Assembly (NCBI GenBank): GCA_026002025.1
Contig: BOAU01000058.1
Span: 1 to 13,495, forward strand
Direction: 5' to 3'
DNA length: 13,495 bases
Source of the DNA: Spirochaetia bacterium
GTDB taxonomy: Bacteria > Spirochaetota > Spirochaetia > Treponematales > Breznakiellaceae
In this document: one piece after another, positions 6,261 to 12,891 of the stretch
Layout: each line of letters starts with the position of its first letter
Numbering within the stretch: position 1 is the first letter of the stretch
The notes under the pieces: model-generated
What the model saw: the letters and a program-made list of their open reading frames with translations, nothing else
Told to the model about the DNA's origin: nothing
The model's database searches: none
Made by a program: the position numbers and the translations under genes

Positions 6261-7967
6261 ATGAAAAGAGTGTCTATTTTTGTGCTTGTCATGGCGCTGG
6301 CCCTTTGCGCGGCGCTGGTGTCCTGCGGCAAAAAAGAGGAAGCCAAGGGCGGCGCGTCTACCCTGTCGCCTGCGGGGCTGACCGGGGACGCTTTGGCGTT
6401 CAGCAAGTTTACCAAGCCGGTGGACGTGCATATCGGGATGGCGGTTGACCCCATCGATACTACTTTGCCGGCAGGTGATACCCCGGCAAACAACCAGTAT
6501 ACCCGGTATCTGCGGGACAAGTACAACATCAACATCATTGTTGACTGGACCGCCGCCAGCGGACCAAACTACGACCAAAAGGTGTCCCTGGCCATTGCCA
6601 GTAACAGCCTGCCTGACGCCCTGGTGTCGAATTCCCAGACATATATGCTTAAAGCTGCCCAGTCGGACATGCTCTATGATATCGGCGCCCTGTTTGACCA
6701 GTACGCCTCATCCCAGGTTAAGGGGATCATTGAGTCCACGGGGGGGCGCGCCATGCCGATGGTTACCTACGGCGGCAAGATGATCGCCCTGCCCAATATC
6801 ACCGTGGCTACAGACGGTGTGCACATCCTTAACGTGCAGAAGCAATGGCTTGACCAGTACGGCCTTGGGGTTCCCAAAACTCTGGACGACATTGAAGCCG
6901 CCGCCCGGGTGTTCAAGGACCGGAAGCCCGCCGGCGCCCAGACCATCCCGATTATCGGGCCGGACAAGAACACCAAGCTTTACTGTAACTTTATTGAGTC
7001 CTCGAACCTGGGCAACGGCCTGGACCCGGTGTTTGCCGCCTATGATACCTACCCCGGATACTTCCTGGAAGGACCGAACAAGACGGTGACCTACGGTTCC
7101 CTGGATCCCAAAATGAAGGATGCCCTTGAGCGGCTGGCCCGCTGGTATAAGGACGGGCTTTTGGACCCTGAATTGGGCGCCCGTGATAACTCAGGAGAGC
7201 CGGTGAACGCCAACCAGGCGGGTATGCGCTTTGGTCCGTGGTGGGCTTTGGGCTATGGTAACGGCGATTCCTTCAAGAACGATCCCAAAGCCAACTGGCA
7301 GGCCTACCCTGTGTACAGTGCCGACGGCAAGTGGAATGCCCACATGAAGGCCCCCGGGGTAAGCTCCACGATTATCAACAAGAACGCTTCCCCCGACGTG
7401 GTGGCGGCGGTTATCATTATGTACAATGCCCTGGTGCGTGACGAAGCAATCTTTGATACCACGGTGGCAATCGGCTGGTATCCCCTGCGGACCGTGGCTG
7501 CGGCCATGGACGAGACCGAATACGAATACCGTGAGCTGGTCAAGGTGCTTAAAGGCGAGACCCAACCCGAGGATTACAATGATCCCATGTCCATCTATAA
7601 GCTGATGTACAAGGACGCGCAGGTTATCAAGTCGGTTATCCCCGGCTATTCGGCCACCCGCGACCTCAATGTCGGTGATTTCAGCATGGCCAACGCCGGG
7701 GACTTTAACCGGGCCTATGCGCTTATGGTGGGTAACCGTCCGTTCGCCACCACACCGCTTGACAAGGAAGTGTATTCGGTCACCTACAGCATGACCGACC
7801 TGCTGGAACAGCGCTGGGCCAACCTCTGGAAGCTGGAAACCGAGGCGATGATGCAGATCATCACCGGCAAGGCGCCTGTAAGCAGTTTTGACGCCTTTGT
7901 TACCGCCTGGAAAGCCCAGGGCGGGCAGGCAATCCTTGACGACATCGCCAAGACATTCTTAAAGTAA
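6261..7967 (+). CDS. Lipoprotein solute-binding protein of an LplABC-type ABC importer
   Basis: This 568-residue extracytoplasmic receptor is of the large LplA/LipO-like class, paired with the LplB- and LplC-type permeases downstream. The lipoprotein signal peptide is MKRVSIFVLVMALALCAALV followed by SC, with lipobox LVSC and lipidated C22. The mature part has VDVHIGMAVDPIDTTLP and then NIIVDWTAASGPNYDQKVSLA, followed by SLPDALVSN, a layout typical of this class. The length (about 550 residues, longer than MalE) also fits. The frame can be extended to a TTG at 6243, but the ATG at 6261 is chosen because GGAGG (6252-6256) lies just before it and the signal peptide begins there. A promoter and a leader hairpin precede the gene and a strong terminator follows. 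Known relatives bind complex oligosaccharides; the ligand here is unknown. Confidence 0.93.
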   Translation: MKRVSIFVLVMALALCAALVSCGKKEEAKGGASTLSPAGLTGDALAFSKFTKPVDVHIGMAVDPIDTTLPAGDTPANNQYTRYLRDKYNINIIVDWTAASGPNYDQKVSLAIASNSLPDALVSNSQTYMLKAAQSDMLYDIGALFDQYASSQVKGIIESTGGRAMPMVTYGGKMIALPNITVATDGVHILNVQKQWLDQYGLGVPKTLDDIEAAARVFKDRKPAGAQTIPIIGPDKNTKLYCNFIESSNLGNGLDPVFAAYDTYPGYFLEGPNKTVTYGSLDPKMKDALERLARWYKDGLLDPELGARDNSGEPVNANQAGMRFGPWWALGYGNGDSFKNDPKANWQAYPVYSADGKWNAHMKAPGVSSTIINKNASPDVVAAVIIMYNALVRDEAIFDTTVAIGWYPLRTVAAAMDETEYEYRELVKVLKGETQPEDYNDPMSIYKLMYKDAQVIKSVIPGYSATRDLNVGDFSMANAGDFNRAYALMVGNRPFATTPLDKEVYSVTYSMTDLLEQRWANLWKLETEAMMQIITGKAPVSSFDAFVTAWKAQGGQAILDDIAKTFLK

Positions 7968-7976
7968 CGTTTTAAC

Positions 7977-8013
7977 AGGGCCGGCCTGAAAAAGGCCGGC
8001 CCTATCGTTTTTT
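7977..8013 (+). terminator. Intrinsic terminator/attenuator after the lipoprotein gene
   Basis: AGGGCCGGCCT (7977-7987) and AGGCCGGCCCT (7993-8003) form a perfect 11-bp GC-rich stem with a GAAAA loop, followed by ATCGTTTTTT. It lies between the binding-protein stop and the first permease start. The permeases have no obvious promoter of their own, so it probably acts as a partial terminator limiting permease expression. Confidence 0.9.
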
Positions 8014-8024
8014 ATGGGGGGCCT

Positions 8025-8921
8025 ATGCTGAAAAGACGCACAATATTGCAATTTCATTATGGATTGATGATCCTGCCGGGGTTTCTCTGGCTGGTGCTCT
8101 TCAGCATTGTTCCCATGTACGGAATCGTGATGGCCTTTCAGAATTTCAATCCCGGCCGGGGCTTTTTCCGCTCCCCCTGGGTGGGGCTGCAGAACTTCGA
8201 GTACCTGTTTGTCCTAAGCGATTCGAAGCAGGTCATCATCAATACCCTTGTCATCGCCGTGGGGAAGATGGTCCTGAACCTGATCATTCCCCTGTTCTTC
8301 GCCCTGCTCCTGAACGAGGTGGGCCGCGCCTTTTTCAAGAAGACCGTGCAGACCATCGTGTACCTGCCCCACTTTATCTCCTGGGTAGTACTGGCCAGCG
8401 TGGTATTGAACATATTCGGCTATCAGGGGGTGGTGAACCAGATAGCCGGTGTCTTTGGCATTCCACCCAAGGTCTGGATAACCGATGCGTCCATATTCCG
8501 CAATATCCTTATCTGGACAGATGTCTGGAAGGAATTCGGCTACAATGCCGTCATCTTCCTTGCCGCCCTCACCGGCATCAACCCCACCCTGTACGAGGCC
8601 GCTTCCATAGACGGCGCGGGCAGGCTGCGTTCAACTTGGCACGTAACCATACCGGGGATCATGAGCACCGTTGTGGTATTGGGCGTCCTGGGTCTGGGCA
8701 ATGTGCTCAACGCCGGGTTTGACCAGGTGTACAACATGTACAATCCCATGGTGTATTCCACCGGGGACATCATCGACACCTGGGTATACCGCATGGGGCT
8801 TGTAAACCTGCAATTCTCCCTGGCCACCGCCGCCGGACTTTTGAAGTCGGTGGTGAGCTTTGTCCTGATAGTCAGTTCCTATGTAATGGCCTATAAGTTT
8901 GCCGATTACAAGGTGTTTTAA
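8025..8921 (+). CDS. ABC importer permease, LplB type
   Basis: This 298-residue membrane subunit is typical of importers for complex saccharides. The N-terminus shows LILPG-like MILPGFLWLVLFSIVPMYG (residues 15-33), followed by IVMAFQNFNP and WVGLQNFEYLF, both characteristic of the LplB family. FFKKTVQTIVYLPHFISWVV (104-122) is the conserved segment before the third membrane helix. The EAA loop reads TLYEAASIDGAGR at 188-200, continuing to TIPGI. The start at 8025 has a GGGGGG run just upstream. The next permease begins 11 bases after its stop, so both are co-transcribed. No ATPase is encoded with them; a shared MsmX-like ATPase is expected elsewhere. Confidence 0.94.
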   Translation: MLKRRTILQFHYGLMILPGFLWLVLFSIVPMYGIVMAFQNFNPGRGFFRSPWVGLQNFEYLFVLSDSKQVIINTLVIAVGKMVLNLIIPLFFALLLNEVGRAFFKKTVQTIVYLPHFISWVVLASVVLNIFGYQGVVNQIAGVFGIPPKVWITDASIFRNILIWTDVWKEFGYNAVIFLAALTGINPTLYEAASIDGAGRLRSTWHVTIPGIMSTVVVLGVLGLGNVLNAGFDQVYNMYNPMVYSTGDIIDTWVYRMGLVNLQFSLATAAGLLKSVVSFVLIVSSYVMAYKFADYKVF

Positions 8922-8932
8922 GGGGGAAGGGC

Positions 8933-9817
8933 ATGATTCACAGCAAATCCCTTGGGGAACGGACCTTTAATATTGCGAATGCCGTTATCATGGCAGTCCT
9001 TGCCTTTTCCTGCATTTATCCGCTCTGGTACGCCCTCTGCCTTTCCCTTTCCAACAAGGCGGCGGCCAATTCCGGCCTTGTCACCTTTTATCCCATCGGG
9101 TTCACCCTGCAAAGCTACAAGGAGATCGTGAAGGACATGATGTTCTTCAATAGTTTCTGGATTTCCATACAGCGGACCGTGCTGGGCACCGTGGTTACCC
9201 TGTCCGTGCTTATCCTCATGGCCTACCCCCTGTCCAAGCACAAGCGGGACTTTACCCCCCGTGATAAGCTGATGTGGGTGGTGATCTTCTGCATGCTCTT
9301 TAACGGCGGGACCATCCCCTGGTACATCACCGTAAAGAACTACCATCTGATCGATTCCATCTGGGCCCTGGTCCTTGGGGGCAGCCTCCCGGTCTTCAAC
9401 CTGATCCTGATGGTGAACTTTTTCCGGGGAATTCCCCGTGACCTTGAGGAAGCGGCGGTTGTGGACGGCGCGGGCCCCTGGAAGATCCTCTTTATGGTGG
9501 TGGTGCCCTGCTCAATACCGGTAATCGCCACCATCGTGCTTTTTACCGGGGTGTATCACTGGAACGAGTTCTTCCAGGGCCTGGTGCTCACCACCAACGA
9601 GAGCCACTACCCCCTGCAAACCTACATCCAGCAGTTGGTGGTGAACATCCAAACCACGAACCTGACCCAGGACCAGATAATGCAGCTGGACAAGCTTTCC
9701 AACAAGTCCCTGAACGCGGCGAAGATCTTCATCGCCATGATCCCGATGCTGGTGGTATATCCTTTCCTGCAGCGCTACTTTATAAGCGGTATCATGCTCG
9801 GGGCGGTAAAGGAATAG
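8933..9817 (+). CDS. ABC importer permease, LplC/YtcP type
   Basis: This 294-residue protein is the partner of the LplB-type permease just upstream. Features include the first membrane segment (residues 14-38, ending YPLWYALCLSLS), a second region with LILMAYPLSK (93-102), FNGGTIPWYI (123-132) and FFRGIPRDLEEAAVVDGAG (163-181) as the EAA loop that contacts the ATPase. The C-terminus QRYFISGIMLGAVKE is diagnostic for the family. The ribosome site is GGGGGAAGGG right before the ATG. The gene ends with two consecutive TAG stops. It closes the operon; an inverted repeat begins 11 bases after the stop. Confidence 0.94.
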   Translation: MIHSKSLGERTFNIANAVIMAVLAFSCIYPLWYALCLSLSNKAAANSGLVTFYPIGFTLQSYKEIVKDMMFFNSFWISIQRTVLGTVVTLSVLILMAYPLSKHKRDFTPRDKLMWVVIFCMLFNGGTIPWYITVKNYHLIDSIWALVLGGSLPVFNLILMVNFFRGIPRDLEEAAVVDGAGPWKILFMVVVPCSIPVIATIVLFTGVYHWNEFFQGLVLTTNESHYPLQTYIQQLVVNIQTTNLTQDQIMQLDKLSNKSLNAAKIFIAMIPMLVVYPFLQRYFISGIMLGAVKE

Positions 9818-9827
9818 TAGCAATTCA

Positions 9828-9921
9828 AAATTTAACCACGGACCTCACAGACACCACGGACAAAAGAATGAAATTTCAGAACAAAAGTCTGTGAGGGTCC
9901 GTGTGGTCCGTGGTTAAATTT
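9828..9921. repeat. Imperfect inverted repeat with ACGGAC units, possible dispersed intergenic element and terminator
   Basis: The left arm 9828-9852 pairs with 9887-9895 plus 9906-9921. The outer 16 bases (AAATTTAACCACGGAC and its complement) and the inner 9 bases (CTCACAGAC and its complement) are both perfect. A 10-base insertion (9896-9905) in the right arm repeats the GGTCCGTG unit. CCACGGAC also recurs at 9854-9861. The nested copies suggest growth by unit duplication. It may also terminate the preceding operon, though there is no clean T-run. Whether it is repeated elsewhere cannot be seen here. Confidence 0.7.
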
Positions 9922-9963
9922 CTTCCTATACCCATAGCCGGTCAATGTGTTAAGCTTTACTTA

Positions 9964-11931
9964 ATGTTTCCGCTCAAAAGCCTCGTTGCCTACAAGAACC
10001 GCCCCGCTCTGGTCATCGAACTATCCGCCGACAAGCTGGTCATTTCCGTTCCACCCGCAGCCAAGGCCGGCGAGGGGAAAACCCGCAAGGAGCCCAACCA
10101 GGAATTCAAGGTCCGGGAGAAGGATATTGAATTCCTCCACCCCGGCCCGGCTGCGGATATCAATGCCCTGGGCGACATGGCCCTTGCCGATGATGATGCG
10201 GTCCGGGGCGCATGGGAACTCCTGGAAGACACTTCAGTGTCCGGCAGCCCGGTCCCCCTTAAGGAACTGGCCGAGCTGGTCTGGGGCAGTTTTTCCGCGG
10301 AAAGCGCCTGGGGCGCCTATCTCCTGTTGAAGGATGGGCTCTACTTTTCCGGTGAAATCAACGCAATAAGCGCCCGCCCGGCAGCGGAGGTGGAAGCGGA
10401 AGAAAAAAAGCGCGCCGAAAAGCAGCAGGGCGCCCAGGACCGGGACGCTTTTCTGGACCGGCTCAAGGCCCGCAAGCTTGACCTTCCGGTGGACAGCCGT
10501 TTTTTACAGGATGTTGAGGCCCTGGCCTACGGTAAAACCGAAAAGAGCCGTACTTTAAAGGATGCGGGTCTCTCCGAAACCCCCGAAGACGCCCACCGGC
10601 TGCTTCTGGAAACCGGCTTTTGGACTCCCTTTGTCAATCCCCATCCCGTCCGCTTCGGCCTTTCCCTTTATTCGGCTAAAATTCTCCTTGATCCCCCGCC
10701 GGATGAGGACCGTGTTGACCTCTGCCGCCTCCCGGCCTATGCCGTGGACAATGCCTGGAGCGCCGATCCCGATGACGCCGTCTCCCTTGAAGCATCTGAT
10801 CCCCAAGGTCCGGCAGAATCGCAGGGCCGGCAAACCCTCTGGGTCCATGTGGCGGACCCGGCGGCATCTCTCCTGCCCGGCAGCCTTGCAGAGCAGGAGG
10901 CCCGGAACCGGGGGGCCACCTTCTACCTCCCCGAGGGGGTCTACCGGATGATTGCCGAGGAAGCTCTGTCCCTCTATGCCCTGGGCCTTTCGGACAGATC
11001 CCCGGCCCTTTCCTTCAAGGTGGTCCTCAACGAGGACCTCTCCATCGCCGAGGCGGATGTGTTCCGTTCCTGGGTCAAGGTTACCCGGCTCACCTACGAA
11101 GAAGCCGATCTTTTGGCCGCCGGGGGCGCCGGTGAAAAAAGTCTTCACAGTGATGTGATGGCCCGGCTTTTTGCCCTGGGGGATCGGAATTTGAAGCGCC
11201 GCACGGTTGCCGGGGCGGTTTCCATCGACCTTCCCGAGGTGCATATCACTGTTTCAGAAGAAAAAGTGTCGATTGAGCCGGTAAAAAACTGCAAATCCGC
11301 CGATATGGTGCGGGAATGTATGCTTTTGGCCGGGGAGGGGGCCGCATGGTGGGCCGGGCGCGGGCTTTATCAACGGAATTCGGGGAAAATTCTCCCCTTT
11401 CCCTATGTTACCCAGGAAATCGGGGACCTTCCCTCTGATCCCCTGCCGGGCCTGGCCGGTTCCTGGCAGCTTCGCCGCAGTATGCGGCCCCGGAGCCTCT
11501 CGGTAAAGCCCGGCCTTCATCAGGGCTTGGGGCTTGACGCCTACACCCAGGTCACGAGCCCTTTGCGCCGCTACACGGACCTTTTGGCCCATCAGCAGAT
11601 TCGGGCGGTCCTCCGGGGGGAACAGCCCCTGGACGAGGATGAACTGCTCAGGCGGCTCATGGCGGGGGAGGCCGCGGCGCAGGCCAGCGTCCAGGCGGAA
11701 CGGGCATCCAAAGCACACTGGACCGCGGTGTACCTTGCGGATAAAATCGGTTCCCAATGGGAGGCGGTGGTCCTTGACCGGAAGGGTCCGAAAACAGCGG
11801 TGATAATCCCCAGCCTGGCCCTGGAAACCCTGGTTTCTTTAAAGGATGATTTGGAGCCAAATACCCCCCTCACCCTGACCCTGCTTTCCGTGCGGATCCC
11901 CCAGGCGGAAGCGGTCTTTCAGGCTTATTGA
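9964..11931 (+). CDS. RNase II/RNB-family 3'-5' exoribonuclease
   Basis: This 655-residue hydrolytic exoribonuclease is predicted to degrade RNA from the 3' end. The RNB domain covers about residues 250-560. The metal-binding acidic motif AVDNAWSADPDDAV places D262, D268, D270 and D271 where RNase II has its four catalytic aspartates. SADMVRECMLLAGEGAA and YTQVTSPLRRYTDLLAHQ (527-544) with R535/R536 are the other conserved blocks. The N-terminal part (LAELVWGSFSAESAWGAYLL) resembles the helical region of the cyanobacterial and plastid RNase II type rather than the cold-shock domains of E. coli RNase R. The C-terminus (from about 580) is probably an S1-like fold. The frame continues back to a GTG at 9901 inside the inverted repeat. 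ATG 9964 is chosen because FPLKSLVAYKNRPALV is the usual beginning, but there is no clear ribosome site. Confidence 0.9.
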   Translation: MFPLKSLVAYKNRPALVIELSADKLVISVPPAAKAGEGKTRKEPNQEFKVREKDIEFLHPGPAADINALGDMALADDDAVRGAWELLEDTSVSGSPVPLKELAELVWGSFSAESAWGAYLLLKDGLYFSGEINAISARPAAEVEAEEKKRAEKQQGAQDRDAFLDRLKARKLDLPVDSRFLQDVEALAYGKTEKSRTLKDAGLSETPEDAHRLLLETGFWTPFVNPHPVRFGLSLYSAKILLDPPPDEDRVDLCRLPAYAVDNAWSADPDDAVSLEASDPQGPAESQGRQTLWVHVADPAASLLPGSLAEQEARNRGATFYLPEGVYRMIAEEALSLYALGLSDRSPALSFKVVLNEDLSIAEADVFRSWVKVTRLTYEEADLLAAGGAGEKSLHSDVMARLFALGDRNLKRRTVAGAVSIDLPEVHITVSEEKVSIEPVKNCKSADMVRECMLLAGEGAAWWAGRGLYQRNSGKILPFPYVTQEIGDLPSDPLPGLAGSWQLRRSMRPRSLSVKPGLHQGLGLDAYTQVTSPLRRYTDLLAHQQIRAVLRGEQPLDEDELLRRLMAGEAAAQASVQAERASKAHWTAVYLADKIGSQWEAVVLDRKGPKTAVIIPSLALETLVSLKDDLEPNTPLTLTLLSVRIPQAEAVFQAY

Positions 11932-11957
11932 CAAGCCCAACTTTTTCGGGGTAATGT
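11928..11957 (+). promoter_or_regulatory. Promoter for the tRNA-Val gene
   Basis: TTGACA (11928-11933) is a perfect -35 and contains the TGA stop of the RNase gene (11929-11931). TAATGT (11952-11957) follows after 18 bases as a weaker -10. Transcription would begin a few bases before the tRNA at 11972. The overlap of stop codon and -35 is read directly. Confidence 0.6.
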
Positions 11958-11971
11958 AAGAAAGATGATTT

Positions 11972-12045
11972 GGGCGGTTAGCTCAGTTGGTTAGAGCACC
12001 TGCTCGACATGCAGGGGGTCGATGGTCCGAGTCCATTATCGCCCA
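11972..12045 (+). tRNA. tRNA-Val (anticodon GAC), with C33 and C55
   Basis: A full 74-base cloverleaf can be drawn. The 7-bp acceptor is GGGCGGT with ATCGCCC, and the D arm is GCTC/GAGC with G18G19. The anticodon stem is CCTGC/GCAGG (11999-12003, 12011-12015) around loop TCGACAT. The variable loop is GGGTC, the T arm is GATGG/CCATT around TCCGAGT, and the discriminator is A73. The anticodon GAC sits at 12006-12008. CCA is not encoded. Two positions that are nearly always U are C: position 33 (12005) before the anticodon and position 55 (12027) in the T loop. It may be a functional odd variant or a decaying copy; stems, promoter and terminator are intact. Identity as a Val tRNA is confident; activity is not. 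Confidence 0.85.
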
Positions 12046-12047
12046 GG

Positions 12048-12088
12048 CCGGTAATTCTTTATAATATAAGGAATTACCGGTTTTTTTT
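12048..12088 (+). terminator. Intrinsic terminator of the tRNA gene
   Basis: CCGGTAATTC (12048-12057) and GAATTACCGG (12071-12080) form a perfect 10-bp stem, extendable by a few A-T/G-T pairs, followed directly by eight T. It begins 3 bases after the tRNA end, so the tRNA is made as a short single-gene transcript. Confidence 0.92.
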
Positions 12089-12123
12089 ACTCTTTTGCCT
12101 TCGGCCGCAGTTTTATTAGGTTT

Positions 12124-12825
12124 CTATAATGCGCTGTTAACCTGCGCGACCTGCGTCCCCGTTTCCCCATAGGCGAATTGGTAGAGCCGATCCAGGATGG
12201 CGGCGATTTTTTCCGCATAGGCCCTGTCCGAGGCCCATGTCCCCGCAAGGCCCTTGATGGTGGGGGCGGAGCCGTAGCGGACCCAGCGGTACCGGGGGTC
12301 CACCAGTTCCTGTTTGAGGGGCTCGTCGGTGGCATAGGCTTTAAGATGCTGGATGTGCGCCCGCACCCCGATCCGGGGCTCACCGAAGCGTTCCCCGTTC
12401 TGTCCGGGGCCGATGGCGCCCAAGCCGCAGAAGTTGTTCATGTCGGGAGTTACCAGGCCCCCGTACCGGAGGAATCCCGTTTCCAGGCACATCTGGGCAA
12501 AGGCGATATCGTGGTTTACCCCTTCGGCAGCCCCTTCTTCCATATAATAGGCGCACAGATTTTCCACAAAGTCCTTTTCCGCTTCGGGATTGGTTTTTTC
12601 CAGAAAGAGGGCCAGCTTGTCCCGGGGGATCAGGCCCTGTCCCAGGATGTGATCGGGGGTCGGCGGAATTTCGGGCCGTTCAGGGGGATTTTCTGCTATG
12701 GCCGGGGCCTCGGGCCGGGCCGCAGGAAGGCCGGCGCAGGAAAAAAACAGGCTGCTCAAAAAGACTGAAGCGCAGATTGCAATCAACAGGAATTGGGGTG
12801 GCATTAAAAAAAGTTTTGTTTTCAC
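12124..12825 (-). CDS. Glucosaminidase-domain lipoprotein (peptidoglycan hydrolase)
   Basis: This 233-residue protein is predicted to be an envelope lipoprotein that cleaves glycan strands of peptidoglycan (GH73-like endo-N-acetylglucosaminidase fold). The signal peptide (positive KTK, hydrophobic 12-28) ends in lipobox FFSC with C30. A Pro/Ala/Glu-rich linker covers residues 34-58. The catalytic domain shows AFAQMCLETGFLRYGG with E115 as the likely general acid, NNFCGLGAIGPGQ (130-142) and GVRAHIQHLKAYA, the pattern found in this subfamily. Near the end KGLAGTWASDRAYAEKIAAIL is also conserved. The start is a GTG at 12825 that adds the positive residues before the hydrophobic core. An ATG at 12804 is possible but gives a signal peptide without positive charge. 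Neither has a good ribosome site. It is transcribed convergently with the tRNA and divergently from radC. Confidence 0.82.
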   Translation of the reverse strand: MKTKLFLMPPQFLLIAICASVFLSSLFFSCAGLPAARPEAPAIAENPPERPEIPPTPDHILGQGLIPRDKLALFLEKTNPEAEKDFVENLCAYYMEEGAAEGVNHDIAFAQMCLETGFLRYGGLVTPDMNNFCGLGAIGPGQNGERFGEPRIGVRAHIQHLKAYATDEPLKQELVDPRYRWVRYGSAPTIKGLAGTWASDRAYAEKIAAILDRLYQFAYGETGTQVAQVNSAL

Positions 12826-12891
12826 AGTGATATATCGGTAAAATTCAGGGAATGATTAAACCACCATCCATCCCGGCGCCCTATATAGTGT

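Noticed and set aside
9901..9963. GTG start adding 21 residues to the RNase II protein
   Set aside because: The start lies within the inverted repeat and the added residues do not look like a conserved N-terminus. The family usually begins near the SLVAYKNRPALV segment.
10555..11244. 229-residue minus-strand frame opposite the RNase gene
   Set aside because: It lies wholly within the RNB catalytic domain coding region and has no family features; it is a shadow frame.
11972..12045. tRNA gene as an attachment site for an integrated element
   Set aside because: No integrase, no repeated tRNA 3' end and no mobile genes are visible nearby; the terminator directly follows the tRNA.
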